From Bacteroidota bacterium (lineage in GTDB: Bacteria > Bacteroidota > Bacteroidia > Chitinophagales > Saprospiraceae), in assembly GCA_029557915.1 (NCBI GenBank), contig JAKQHS010000178.1:51516-115515 (forward strand): DNA of 64,000 nt, in the 5' to 3' direction. Shown piece by piece: positions 1 through 8,639 of this stretch (within the stretch, counting starts at the first letter, position 1; every line of letters begins with the position of its first letter). A program made the position numbers and the translations under genes. The notes beneath the pieces were generated by a model. That model saw only the letters and a list, made by a program, of their open reading frames with translations. It had not been told where the DNA came from and searched no databases.

Positions 1-211
1 CAGCTTCAAAAACATCGTCGGAATGCTGAACGAATCCGCCGGTATCGATGATGGTGAAATTCTTCCCGTTCCACTCACATTCTCCGTAGATCCGGTCCCG
101 GGTCACTCCGCTGGTATCATCGATGATGGCCTGACGTTCCCCGAAAAGTCGGTTGAACAGAGTGGATTTACCCACATTTGGCCTTCCCACAATCGCTACA
201 ATGTTGCTCAT
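1..211 (-). CDS. der: GTPase Der (EngA), 5' part only
   Basis: The gene begins at an ATG (complement of 209-211) and runs leftward off the window; 70 codons are visible. They encode the start of the first G domain of a ribosome-assembly GTPase of the Der family: G1 motif GRPNVGKST at residues 9-17, a GVTRDR switch region, and G3 DTGG at 56-59. The second G domain and the KH-like domain lie outside the window. The start follows the era stop by 7 bases, so era and der form one leftward unit, and both act in late ribosome assembly. Confidence 0.93.
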   Translation of the reverse strand, partial: MSNIVAIVGRPNVGKSTLFNRLFGERQAIIDDTSGVTRDRIYGECEWNGKNFTIIDTGGFVQHSDDVFEA

Positions 212-218
212 AATTTTT

Positions 219-1112
219 TCAATAACCGTATTTTTTCAGCGCTTGGGGATTATTCCTCCAGTTTTTTTCAACCTTTACCTGGAGATCGAGATAAACCCCA
301 TGACCCAGGAAGGATTCGATTTCCTGGCGGGCCCGGATGCCCAGATCTTTGATGGCCTGGCCTTTCTGGCCCAGGAGAATAGCTTTTTGGCTCTCCCGCT
401 CCACAATGATATAGACAAAAATCCGGGCGAAGGGCGACCCTTCCTTGCCGGTGGTTTCTTTATAGTCTTGCACCTGAACTTCACAGGAGTAAGGGATTTC
501 GTCATGAAACAGCCGGAAAATATTTTCCCGGACGATTTCCGCAACAAAGAACCGTTCATGACGGTCACTCAGGTCTTCTTTGGGATAATAGGGCGGTCCT
601 TCCGGCAAGGCTTCCAACAGGGAGGACATCAGTTCGGGGATATTTTCCAGGGTGAGCGCAGAAACGATAAATGATTTTTGGAACGGATGGACCGCAGCCC
701 ATTTGGCCACGTACTCAGCCAGCCTGGCTTTGCCAAAAAGATCGGCTTTGTTGACAACCAGCCAAACGGGCATTTTTGCCCTGGAAAGGGTAGCGGCGAT
801 CTCCGGATCAACGGGTTCTGCTGCGGTGGTGCAGAAAAGCAAAATATCGGCATCGTGAAGCCCGGCATGGGCCTGCAGGTTCATCCTCTCCTGCAACATG
901 TATTGCGGCATTTTGATTAGGCCAGGGGCATCCGAAAAAACAACCTGATGGCCGGGGTCATTGTAAATGATGAAAATCCGGTGCCTTGTGGTTTGTGGCC
1001 GGTCACTGATGATCGCCAGTTTCTGACCGCAGAACGCTTTAACCAGGCTGGATTTCCCAACATTAGGGTTACCCAGTAAATGCACAAATCCGGACCGGTG
1101 TGTTTTTTCCAT
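219..1112 (-). CDS. era: GTPase Era
   Basis: Protein of 297 residues, the usual length for Era, a GTPase that binds the 3' end of 16S rRNA during 30S maturation. G1 GNPNVGKSS is at residues 14-22, G3 DAPG at 61-64 and G4 NKAD at 121-124. A KH RNA-binding domain occupies the C-terminal third, with the GQKGQAIK turn near residue 248. The ATG start lies 10 bases downstream of a TATCTTTG promoter box. It is the first gene of an era-der pair. Confidence 0.96.
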   Translation of the reverse strand: MEKTHRSGFVHLLGNPNVGKSSLVKAFCGQKLAIISDRPQTTRHRIFIIYNDPGHQVVFSDAPGLIKMPQYMLQERMNLQAHAGLHDADILLFCTTAAEPVDPEIAATLSRAKMPVWLVVNKADLFGKARLAEYVAKWAAVHPFQKSFIVSALTLENIPELMSSLLEALPEGPPYYPKEDLSDRHERFFVAEIVRENIFRLFHDEIPYSCEVQVQDYKETTGKEGSPFARIFVYIIVERESQKAILLGQKGQAIKDLGIRARQEIESFLGHGVYLDLQVKVEKNWRNNPQALKKYGY

Positions 1113-1121
1113 TTAAAGGTG

Positions 1122-1129
1122 CAAAGATA
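1122..1129 (-). promoter_or_regulatory. -7 promoter box for era-der
   Basis: On the minus strand the sequence reads TATCTTTG, a full match to the Bacteroidota -7 consensus TAnnTTTG, placed 10 bases before the era ATG. No clear TTTG -33 box is present at the expected distance, so the promoter is inferred from one element and its position. Confidence 0.5.
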
Positions 1130-1299
1130 CTCATTCGCCGGCATGGACCGGGGCCCCGGTCCGGGAACCCCTTGAGGGATGAAAAATAGGACTCAAAACC
1201 ATGACAATCAGAATATTATTTATCCCTGAGTACCTGATTTTTTTCAGCAGACCCCGGTCGGCGGAAGAGGCTCCATAAAGACAACCGCTTCATCCGGGC

Positions 1300-1884
1300 T
1301 CAGTACCTCAGTCGCCTGGACTGGCTATGCAAGGTCTTTTCCACGATGGCAAATACACCGACCGGATCAAGCCGCCTCCACTCGATGGCATTAAAATTCT
1401 TGCCCAGGTGGATATAATGCTGGAGGCCAGCCTGCACCATTTCTTCCTCGACGTGTTCGAGCGTGCCGAGCATGACGATCCATCCTCCTTCTTCCGACAG
1501 TTCTTCCTGCCATTCCTCGTAATAACAATCGTCCGAACTGTGAAAGTTGTATACATTGTCCATGATGAGAATGAAGTATTTGATTTCGGACCGGAGGAGT
1601 TTTTCGATCACGTTCCTTTTCAGGTACATGATGTCGTTTTGTATCGCATCATTCCACTCCCCAATGAGTTCGATGATGGCGAATTGCTCAGCATAATCGA
1701 CGAAAAGGATCTTGAGGTACAAGGTACTGGAATCAAATTCATCCCATTGGGGATGGATGTAATAATTGTAGATGGCATGGGTATATTCAAATTCGTTGTA
1801 TTGCCGCCTGTAAAACGGCGAATGCGGGTCTTCGGAAGCCACATATTGGTCTCGCCATCTGAAAAAAGGTTCTATATCTTGCAT
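1300..1884 (-). CDS. Conserved-looking hypothetical protein, acidic and aromatic-rich
   Basis: Not recognised. The 194-residue protein is rich in Trp, Tyr and acidic residues, has no signal peptide or membrane segment, and looks like a compact cytoplasmic alpha/beta protein (strand-like stretches YLKILFVDYAEQFAIIELIG and IKYFILIMDNVY). Codon use matches its neighbours. It is transcribed divergently from the ATPase gene that begins about 70 bases away, so the two may share a control region. The C-terminus ends in a basic run (SQSRRLRY). Confidence 0.7.
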   Translation of the reverse strand: MQDIEPFFRWRDQYVASEDPHSPFYRRQYNEFEYTHAIYNYYIHPQWDEFDSSTLYLKILFVDYAEQFAIIELIGEWNDAIQNDIMYLKRNVIEKLLRSEIKYFILIMDNVYNFHSSDDCYYEEWQEELSEEGGWIVMLGTLEHVEEEMVQAGLQHYIHLGKNFNAIEWRRLDPVGVFAIVEKTLHSQSRRLRY

Positions 1885-1957
1885 ACCGGCTCTAACTAGG
1901 ATGGTAATTTAAAGGATTGTATCATTACAAAGTTTAAATTTCAGGCAAATTAACCGC

Positions 1958-2476
1958 ATTTTTAAGATCAACATCACCGGACCGGAATCAGCTGGAAAAT
2001 CCACATTGAGCGCTTTCCTGGCCCTGCAATACCAAGACCCTTGGGTCGAAGAATATGCCCGTGTATTTCTGAACCAGGGTCAGGGGATCCGGGATGCAGG
2101 CACCCTGGTCAGCCTGGCCCACATCCAGATTGAATGGGAAAACCTGGCTTTAAAAGATGCGGACCGGGTCGTCTTCTGCGACACCGACCCCCTGGTATTA
2201 TTGATCTGGGCCCATGAAAAATTCAGAAAGCGGCCCCCTGAGTTGGTGGCCCTGGCCAGACACCACCGCTATGACCTTACCCTGCTTTGCAAACCCGACT
2301 TGGACTGGGAACCGGATCCTTTGAGGGAAAATCCCCATGACCGGGACAAATTGTTTGACCTTTATCTGGATCATGTGAATAAATTCCGGTTTAACTATGC
2401 CATCGTTGAAGGATTGGGGGAAGCACGCCTGAAAAAGGCCCTGGCCACTGTTGATCCTTTTCTGAAAGCACATTAA
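1958..2476 (+). CDS. NadR-like P-loop ATPase/kinase (AAA_28 type), non-canonical start
   Basis: Small P-loop protein of about 172 residues resembling the nucleoside-kinase-like domain of NadR. The Walker A motif GPESAGKST lies just upstream of the first usual start codon, a TTG at 2006, so a protein begun there would lack its nucleotide-binding loop. Reading the frame leftward from the Walker A gives FKINIT preceded by ATT codons at 1958 and 1949, then a TAA at 1910; there is no ATG, GTG or TTG in between. I place the start at ATT 1958 because homologues have 6-10 residues before the motif. A small 5' deletion or sequencing error is the alternative. The gene sits just before a TPP riboswitch and receptor gene. 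Confidence 0.6.
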   Translation: MFKINITGPESAGKSTLSAFLALQYQDPWVEEYARVFLNQGQGIRDAGTLVSLAHIQIEWENLALKDADRVVFCDTDPLVLLIWAHEKFRKRPPELVALARHHRYDLTLLCKPDLDWEPDPLRENPHDRDKLFDLYLDHVNKFRFNYAIVEGLGEARLKKALATVDPFLKAH

Positions 2477-2481
2477 CTTTG
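2451..2481 (+). promoter_or_regulatory. Promoter for the TPP riboswitch/receptor transcript
   Basis: TTG at 2451-2453 is followed after 20 bases by TAACTTTG at 2474-2481, fitting the Bacteroidota -33/-7 pattern. The -7 box overlaps the TAA stop of the preceding ATPase gene, so transcription of the receptor would start about 2487, a few bases before the riboswitch aptamer. Confidence 0.6.
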
Positions 2482-2495
2482 TTCCATCTCACGAT

Positions 2496-2576
2496 ATCGG
2501 GGTGCCTACTGATTGGATTAAATCATGGCTGAGATTATACCCGTTGAACCTGTCCGGGTAATACTGGAAAGGAAAC
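2496..2576 (+). promoter_or_regulatory. TPP (thiamine pyrophosphate) riboswitch, THI element
   Basis: The conserved THI-box features occur in order: GGGGTGCC at 2499-2506, CTGAGA at 2529-2534 (pyrimidine pocket), GAACCTG at 2546-2552, and GGGTAATACTGG at 2556-2567. GCC/GGC closes the junction, TGATT/AATCA forms a P3-like arm, and ACCCG/CGGGT forms the P4/P5 arm. Downstream, AAGCTC at 2581-2586 can pair with GAGCTT at 2618-2623, which includes the G of the receptor ATG. Control of translation start is therefore the likely mode; no terminator with a T-run is seen. Confidence 0.88.
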
Positions 2577-2615
2577 TTAAAAGCTCCGATCACAAACTGT
2601 TTTAAACGTTGATCC

Positions 2616-5054
2616 ATGAGCTTAAAAATATTTTCATTGACCCTGGTTCTGTTGTTCACAAGGCCCCTGCAAGGACAGGAAATAATCCTGCAGGTCCTCG
2701 GTCCCGACGACCCGGTCAACGGAGTATTGGCTTATTCCCACGACCGCTCCCGGTTCGCCATCTCTGACCGGGAGGGCAAGATGAACTGGAAACTTGTTGC
2801 TTTTCCAGATACCATCCATATTTCACACCTCTCCTTTTTGGACCATACTGAAATCATTCAAACTGCTGCCCTTGCCGGCGGGACGCTCCTAATCAGGCTC
2901 CAACCCAGAACCATAAACCTGGCCACCGCTGAAATCGCAACCACCTGGGTTAAACCCAATACCCATGTGGTACAGTCCACCCTTAACGAGAGCCAGATTG
3001 CCAGCAGGTTCCTGGTGCAGGACATTCCTTATATCATCCAACAGTTTCCTTCCACGGTGACTACCAGCGACGCAGGCAACGGGATCGGATATACCAATGT
3101 CCGGATCCGGGGCCTCGACCCCACGCAAGTCAATGTCATGGTCAACGGAGTGCCGCTCAACGATGCGGAATCACAGGCCGTTTTCTGGGTGGACCTGCCC
3201 GACCTGATCGCTTCGGCTTCCGCTCTTCAGGTGCAGCGGGGGATAGGCACTTCCGGGGCCGGCCAGGTTGCTTTTGGATCATCCCTGCTCCTCAGCACCT
3301 ACAAAACGTCCCCCGTGCCCTATGCCCAACTGGAGTCCTCCGTGGGGTCTTTTGCAACTTTAAAAAACAGTCTGCAACTCAATTCCGGTACCTTGGGCAA
3401 GGCCTGGAATTTTTCCGGTCGAGTCTCCCGGATCAGGTCCGATGGATATGTGGACCGCGCGGCTTCTTCCCTGTGGTCAGGTGCTTTCAACGCCTCCTAT
3501 ATCGGGACAGGACGGTCTGTACGGTTTTTCATCTTTGATGGCTTCGAAAGGACTTACCAGGCCTGGTATGGATTGCCGGTGCAATATGTTGGCGACAAAG
3601 AAAAAAGGACCTACAATCCCGCGGGAACCGAGAAGCCCGGCCTGCCCTACGAGGACCAGATCGACCGTTACCGGCAGACCCATTTTCAGCTCATTCATCA
3701 GGAAGATCAGGGTAAACGATGGGCTTTTCAGAACACCTTTCATTTCACACCGGGCAGGGGATTTTATGAAGAATACAAGTCAGGCCAGTCTCCCTCGGAT
3801 TACCTGCTGGACAGCGGGGATGAACTCGATATTGTCCGCAGGCGAAATCTCGAGAATCATTTCCTGGGCTCCATTCACACGGCCAGGTTCCGGATGGGGG
3901 ATTATGAAATCAATGGGGGTTTGGCATGGAACCTGTATTCGGGGCGCCATTTTGGCCAGGTCATCCAGGCCGGAAACAAACCCTTGCCTGACCAGCCGGT
4001 CTATTACGACAACGAGGCAACCAAATGGTCGGCGATGACTTTCGGAAAAATGACCTGGGACCTCCATCCCTGGTCCCTGATGGCAGACCTTCAGTACCGG
4101 AGGATTGGGTATAGCTATCAGCCCGCCTATGACCCTGAACAGGGAATTAAAACAGTACATCATCATTTTTTAAATCCCAAACTTGGATTTACCCTTGCCG
4201 TTGGCCCCCATGCCCAGCTTTTCGGTTTCTCCGGTATAGCCCGGCGTGAACCCAACCGGGATGATTATGTGGATGCGGACCGGACGCTTCCGAGGGCAGA
4301 GAGGCTTTGGGATCATGAAGCCGGTTTCCGCTGGGGCAGAAGAAACCTGCAGATCGAACAAAATATTTATTACATGATGTACAAAGACCAACTGATCCCG
4401 ACCGGAAGGCTGAATGACGTAGGCGCGTATATCCGCAGCAACGTGGAAAAGTCCTACCGCCTGGGGTCTGAAACCTCAGTGACCTGGAATCCGGGAAAAT
4501 TGAATGTACAGGCCAGTCTGACCCTCTCCCGGAACCGTACCCTGAATTATCAGGCTTATTTCGACGACTGGGATTCCGGTACACAGGAAAAGGTGAATTA
4601 TGGAAGCCAGCCCATCGCTTTTTCTCCCTCCTTTATTGGAAATCTGTCTTCGGAATACCTTTTTTATGATAAACAGGCCGGGCAGACCCGTCATTTTTTA
4701 TTCCTGGATGGCTCGGTACAGGCGGTAGGTCGTCAATTCCTGGATGGTACCGGGGACCCAAGCGCCTTGCTGCCGGCTTACCGCCATGCCCAACTGGCTT
4801 TGCGGTACCGCCTGATCGGTGACAAAATTCCGTCAATGGACTTCCATTTACAGGTCAACAATCTTTTTAACAGCCGCTACGAGTCCAACGGATGGATTTA
4901 CAGGTTCAGGTCGCCTTCATACAACCCGGTACCGGATGATCCTTATGCGGGTGGGGAAGGGGACCACCGCTATTATCTGAAGGGGCTTTATCCCCAGGCC
5001 GGCCGTCATTTTATGTTATCCTGCCGGATCCGATTGGAAGGAAAGGGCGGTTAA
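2616..5054 (+). CDS. TonB-dependent outer-membrane receptor, probably for thiamine compounds
   Basis: Protein of 812 residues with an N-terminal signal peptide (cleavage after about residue 20), a short carboxypeptidase-like regulatory segment, a plug domain (near residues 120-230, including the typical VRIRGLD and NGVPLNDAE segments) and a 22-strand-type barrel to the C-terminus. Such receptors import scarce ligands using TonB energy. The substrate is inferred from the TPP riboswitch directly upstream; the sequence alone does not distinguish a thiamine receptor from a siderophore receptor. Its stop overlaps that of the convergent gene at 5051. No inner-membrane partner lies beside it. Confidence 0.88.
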   Translation: MSLKIFSLTLVLLFTRPLQGQEIILQVLGPDDPVNGVLAYSHDRSRFAISDREGKMNWKLVAFPDTIHISHLSFLDHTEIIQTAALAGGTLLIRLQPRTINLATAEIATTWVKPNTHVVQSTLNESQIASRFLVQDIPYIIQQFPSTVTTSDAGNGIGYTNVRIRGLDPTQVNVMVNGVPLNDAESQAVFWVDLPDLIASASALQVQRGIGTSGAGQVAFGSSLLLSTYKTSPVPYAQLESSVGSFATLKNSLQLNSGTLGKAWNFSGRVSRIRSDGYVDRAASSLWSGAFNASYIGTGRSVRFFIFDGFERTYQAWYGLPVQYVGDKEKRTYNPAGTEKPGLPYEDQIDRYRQTHFQLIHQEDQGKRWAFQNTFHFTPGRGFYEEYKSGQSPSDYLLDSGDELDIVRRRNLENHFLGSIHTARFRMGDYEINGGLAWNLYSGRHFGQVIQAGNKPLPDQPVYYDNEATKWSAMTFGKMTWDLHPWSLMADLQYRRIGYSYQPAYDPEQGIKTVHHHFLNPKLGFTLAVGPHAQLFGFSGIARREPNRDDYVDADRTLPRAERLWDHEAGFRWGRRNLQIEQNIYYMMYKDQLIPTGRLNDVGAYIRSNVEKSYRLGSETSVTWNPGKLNVQASLTLSRNRTLNYQAYFDDWDSGTQEKVNYGSQPIAFSPSFIGNLSSEYLFYDKQAGQTRHFLFLDGSVQAVGRQFLDGTGDPSALLPAYRHAQLALRYRLIGDKIPSMDFHLQVNNLFNSRYESNGWIYRFRSPSYNPVPDDPYAGGEGDHRYYLKGLYPQAGRHFMLSCRIRLEGKGG

Positions 5055-5665
5055 AAATTGTAGGTGATCCCAAAACGGTAAACCAGGGGCAGGGTGGTGC
5101 TTTGACTGTCTGAAGTCAGGTCATAAAGGAGGTAGATCTCGGATTTGAGGAGTCCCCCGCCTGTATAACCCAATCCGACCAGAAACTGGTTGTCCCCAAC
5201 TCTTTCCGTTTCCAGCCGGTTGCCATTAAATCCCACCGGAAAGACCCTGTTGATATAACTGAATTCGGTATGCGCAAAAAGCACATTCAGGAATTTTGCG
5301 CGGCCGAAAAGCCCGGCGCCATAGTCAAGTCCATTGTATTTGTAGACCGGGCCCCCAAAATTTCTGAACCGGCCGGTGGTATATAAAAACTCAAAACGGG
5401 GGCCTGCGGATAAAAAGGAATTGAATTTGTATCCGAGCATGGGAGAGAGGCCGATGCCAAAGGTGTTGCCGTCCAAACCGGCCAGGCCACTTGAAAAATT
5501 GATGGTAAAACCTCCCCCGTACCAAAGATGGTCGGCAAAGGATTTCATTTCCGGGGATTGTTCTTTCTGAGGCTGGCGTCGGTAAATCTGGGCTTCCAGC
5601 CTGGATGGACTCAAACACAGAACCAGCATCAGGATGGAGAACACGCGGAGGCAGGTATATTTCAT
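5051..5665 (-). CDS. Predicted outer-membrane beta-barrel protein
   Basis: Protein of 204 residues from the ATG at 5663-5665. It opens with a classical signal peptide (hydrophobic core FSILMLVLCL, cleavage near residue 26). An upstream in-frame start at 5758 would put this signal peptide inside the protein and overlap cmk, so it was not used. The mature part alternates Gly/aromatic strands (GFTINFSSGLAGL, LGYKFNSFLSAGPRFEF) and ends in Phe (RFGITYNF), as small porin-like barrels do. Function unknown. It shares the four bases TTAA at 5051-5054 with the stop of the convergent receptor gene. Confidence 0.75.
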   Translation of the reverse strand: MKYTCLRVFSILMLVLCLSPSRLEAQIYRRQPQKEQSPEMKSFADHLWYGGGFTINFSSGLAGLDGNTFGIGLSPMLGYKFNSFLSAGPRFEFLYTTGRFRNFGGPVYKYNGLDYGAGLFGRAKFLNVLFAHTEFSYINRVFPVGFNGNRLETERVGDNQFLVGLGYTGGGLLKSEIYLLYDLTSDSQSTTLPLVYRFGITYNF

Positions 5666-5681
5666 AATCGGAGGATGTTGA

Positions 5682-6383
5682 TTAGTTTTCAAAATTAGGC
5701 TTTCCGGCCAGAGTCTCTTCCACCCAGGACAGCGCGAGTTCAAATTGTTGTTTTTCATTGAGAAAAGAATTGTCCAGGACCCGGGCCTCCGGCGCTTTTT
5801 TCAAAGGCGAATCGGACCGGGTGGAATCGATATGGTCCCTTTCGAGCAGGTTTTGTTTAATCACTTCCTTGTCCAGATTCAGCCCTTTCAGGAGAAGTTC
5901 TTTAAACCTTCGTTCCGTCCGGATTTCCAGGTCCGCGGTCATGAATATTTTAAGTTCGGCATCCGGCAAAACCACCGTGCCGATATCGCGGCCATCCATG
6001 ACCACGCCTTTGTGGATAGCCATTTGTTTTTGCTGCCGGGAAAGGAACCGGCGAACCTGGGGGATCGTGCTGACCGGACTCACTAAGTCCTGGATCTCAG
6101 GCATCCGGATCGCTGCGGTGACATCCTCCCCGTTCAGGTAAATCTTGTTTCCCGATTCCGACCAGACACAATCAATTTGAATATGGTCCAGGTGGGGCAG
6201 GAGGCTTGCCGGTAAATCCCCGGTGATCTTATGCCGGATGGCATAGAGGGTGACGGCCCGGTACATGGCCCCGCTGTCGATGTACTTGTATTTGAGGTGA
6301 CGGGCCAGGGCCTGGGCGAGGGTGCTTTTACCACAAGCGGAATAACCGTCTATGGCAATATTTATTTTTTTCGGGACCGCCAT
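5682..6383 (-). CDS. cmk: Cytidylate kinase
   Basis: Phosphorylates CMP and dCMP for nucleotide synthesis. The 233-residue protein has the P-loop GYSACGKST at residues 13-21, the YIDSGAMYRA substrate-binding segment near 34-43, and the CMP-kinase signature DGRDIGT at 130-136, followed by the lid region with RRFKELL. Length and motif order are normal. It is followed leftward by a small outer-membrane protein gene after 16 bases. Confidence 0.95.
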   Translation of the reverse strand: MAVPKKINIAIDGYSACGKSTLAQALARHLKYKYIDSGAMYRAVTLYAIRHKITGDLPASLLPHLDHIQIDCVWSESGNKIYLNGEDVTAAIRMPEIQDLVSPVSTIPQVRRFLSRQQKQMAIHKGVVMDGRDIGTVVLPDAELKIFMTADLEIRTERRFKELLLKGLNLDKEVIKQNLLERDHIDSTRSDSPLKKAPEARVLDNSFLNEKQQFELALSWVEETLAGKPNFEN

Positions 6384-6461
6384 CCTATTTTAATTTGAAG
6401 AGGCTATACCGGGTCGCCGATATAGCCTCTTGTATTTTTTCGGTGGTACTGGAAATAAGGA

Positions 6462-6683
6462 TCAATATTCATCCTCATTGAACAGAAAATCATCCTTGCG
6501 CGGGTAGTCGGGCCAGATATCTTCGATGTTGTCGTAGATTTCGCCTTCATCTTCCATTTGCTGTAAATTTTCTATGACTTCCAGGGGAGCACCCGAACGA
6601 ATGGCGTAATCGATCAATTCATCACGGGTTGCCGGCCAGGGAGCGTCTTCCAGGTGGTGAGCAAGTTCAAGCGTCCAATACAT
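6462..6683 (-). CDS. DUF2795 family small acidic protein
   Basis: Protein of 73 residues that begins MYWTLELAHHLEDAPWPAT, the start typical of Bacteroidota DUF2795 proteins. It is strongly acidic towards the C-terminus and has no membrane segment. The biochemical role of the family is not known to me. A minus-strand TACATTTG box at 6743-6750 could be its promoter, leaving a leader of about 55 bases. Confidence 0.85.
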   Translation of the reverse strand: MYWTLELAHHLEDAPWPATRDELIDYAIRSGAPLEVIENLQQMEDEGEIYDNIEDIWPDYPRKDDFLFNEDEY

Positions 6684-6796
6684 ATGCTAATAGTTTTTCA
6701 AATTAACTCAGAAGGGAACCCAAGAGTTCCTGAAAAAACGCACAAATGTATCAAAGAAATATTTTATAATGCAATTAAATTCTCTAATTTGCCAGG

Positions 6797-7285
6797 ATGG
6801 GCATCGGAGCTGAAAACCAGGACTTTAATTTTCTAACGCAGGCCATTCAGGAAGCCCTGGCAGGAGTCCGGCGGAAAGAGGGCGGACCTTTCGGGGCGGT
6901 CATAGTGAAGGACGGGTTGATCATTGCTGCCGGGAACAACCAGGTATTGCTTACCATGGATCCAACGGCGCACGCCGAGGTGGTGGCGATCCGGCGGGCC
7001 TGCCAGGTCCTGGGAAATTACCAGTTGCATGACTGCATCATCTACTCCTCCTGCGAGCCCTGCCCGATGTGCCTGGGGGCCATTTATTGGTCCAGGCCCA
7101 AAAAAATCATTTATTCGGCCACCCGCCTGGATGCCGCCGGGGCCGGTTTTGACGATTCGTACATCTATGACCAATTTGCCCTGGAAAACCAGGACAGGAA
7201 AATCGAGACCCTTTGTTTACCGGTCCCGGAAAGGATGGATCCGTTCAACTGGTGGGAAAAATGGGGGGATAAATCCTTTTACTGA
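6797..7285 (+). CDS. guaD: Guanine deaminase, cytidine-deaminase fold
   Basis: Zinc enzyme predicted to convert guanine to xanthine. The zinc site is visible as HAE (residues 59-61, with the catalytic Glu) and CEPCPMC (86-92). The family also includes tRNA adenosine deaminase TadA, but three features point to the GuaD branch: the segment GAGFDDSYIYDQ at 115-126, the text NNQVLLTMDPTAHAEV, and a C-terminal tail with aromatic residues (DPFNWWEKW) like the domain-swapped tail of Bacillus GuaD. It is 162 residues long, as expected. Single gene between divergent and convergent neighbours. Confidence 0.85.
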   Translation: MGIGAENQDFNFLTQAIQEALAGVRRKEGGPFGAVIVKDGLIIAAGNNQVLLTMDPTAHAEVVAIRRACQVLGNYQLHDCIIYSSCEPCPMCLGAIYWSRPKKIIYSATRLDAAGAGFDDSYIYDQFALENQDRKIETLCLPVPERMDPFNWWEKWGDKSFY

Positions 7286-7343
7286 GCCGGCTAAACCTGA
7301 TTTGGCGGAAACCCCCTACCGGTGGTGAAATGGATCCGGGGGA

Positions 7344-8408
7344 TCAGAGGATAAGCATGGCGTCGCCATAACTGAAAAAGCGGTATTTTTTCTTCAGGGC
7401 CTGCTGGTAAGCTTCCATGATCAGTTCCGTCCCTCCGAAGGCTGCAGCCATGATGAGCAGGCTGGATTTGGGGAGGTGAAAATTGGTAAGCATGGCGTTG
7501 GCGATGCTGAAATCATAGGGAGGGTAGATGAATTTATTGGTCCATCCTTCCTGGGGTTTCATCAGGCCATGGGCGGAGACGGCGGTCTCGATGGCCCGCA
7601 TGACCGTAGTCCCAACCGCGCAGATTTTTTTGTTGTTGGCCATCGCCTTATTTACCGCTTCCACTGCTGCCGGGGGCACCCTGAAATATTCCGCTTCCAT
7701 TTTGTGCTTGGATAAATCTTCCACGTCGATGCTCCGGAAAGTGCCGAGGCCGACATGCAGGGTGACTTCAGCGAAATGGGCGCCTTTGATTTCCAGGCGC
7801 TTCATCAGTTCTTTGGTGAAATGGAGCCCGGCGGTGGGGGCGGCCACGGCGCCGATTTCTTTGGCAAAAACGGTCTGATATCTTTCTTCATCCAGGCTTT
7901 CCGCAGGCCTTTTGATGTATTTGGGCAAGGGGGTATGCCCCAGGATTTTCAGCTGGGCCTGGAAGTCGTCGTCGCTTCCATCATGGAAAAACCGGATGGT
8001 CCGTCCACGGCTGGTGGTATTGTCCACCACTTCAGCCACCAGGATTTCGTTTCCCTTTTTGTCGTTAAAGTAGAGTTTGTTTCCCACGCGGATCTTACGG
8101 GCCGGGTCGACCAAAACGTCCCAGAGCCTGGCTTCCTTATTCAGTTCCCTCAGCAGGAAGACCTCGATCTTGGCGCCGGTTTTTTCTTTCTTGCCGTACA
8201 TTCTGGCCGGGAAGACCTTGGTATTGTTGAAAATGAAGGTATCCCCGTCTTCAAAGATGTTGAGGATATCTTTAAAATTCTTGTGTTCGATTTTACCGGT
8301 ATCCCGGTGTACGACCATCAATTTGCTGCCATCCCTTTCTTTGGAAGGATATTGGGCAATGGCATCTTTGGGTAAAACGAAGTTGAACTGGGAAAGTTTG
8401 GTGCGCAT
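7344..8408 (-). CDS. queA: S-adenosylmethionine:tRNA ribosyltransferase-isomerase
   Basis: Transfers the ribosyl group of SAM to preQ1 in tRNA to make epoxyqueuosine. The 354-residue protein covers the whole QueA family: N-terminal [28 protein letters not shown] near residue 60, and the strongly conserved [10 protein letters not shown] and [10 protein letters not shown] segments near 190-230. A minus-strand TAAATTTG box at 8437-8444 lies 29 bases before the ATG. No other queuosine genes are nearby. Confidence 0.96.
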   Translation of the reverse strand: MRTKLSQFNFVLPKDAIAQYPSKERDGSKLMVVHRDTGKIEHKNFKDILNIFEDGDTFIFNNTKVFPARMYGKKEKTGAKIEVFLLRELNKEARLWDVLVDPARKIRVGNKLYFNDKKGNEILVAEVVDNTTSRGRTIRFFHDGSDDDFQAQLKILGHTPLPKYIKRPAESLDEERYQTVFAKEIGAVAAPTAGLHFTKELMKRLEIKGAHFAEVTLHVGLGTFRSIDVEDLSKHKMEAEYFRVPPAAVEAVNKAMANNKKICAVGTTVMRAIETAVSAHGLMKPQEGWTNKFIYPPYDFSIANAMLTNFHLPKSSLLIMAAAFGGTELIMEAYQQALKKKYRFFSYGDAMLIL

Positions 8409-8639
8409 AAGTTCTTTTTTTACGGAAAAAGAGGTGCAAATTTACAAAAATTCCAGCGGAGAAACCGGCTTATTTTTCAAACAAATTGCAAATACAACCT
8501 GACCGCACGGTCGGCTTAGACGCGCATGCGGGGGTAAAAAGGGCGGTTCGCGGTCAAAACGCGGCGGTTCATCGAAAGACGGCCCGGATTCCCGAAAAGC
8601 GGTTTAATTTAGAGGGAGCAAAAAATATTTTCCAAGGCC

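Noticed and set aside
5666..5758. N-terminal extension of the outer-membrane protein gene
   Set aside because: It would bury a typical signal peptide 31 residues inside the protein and overlap cmk.
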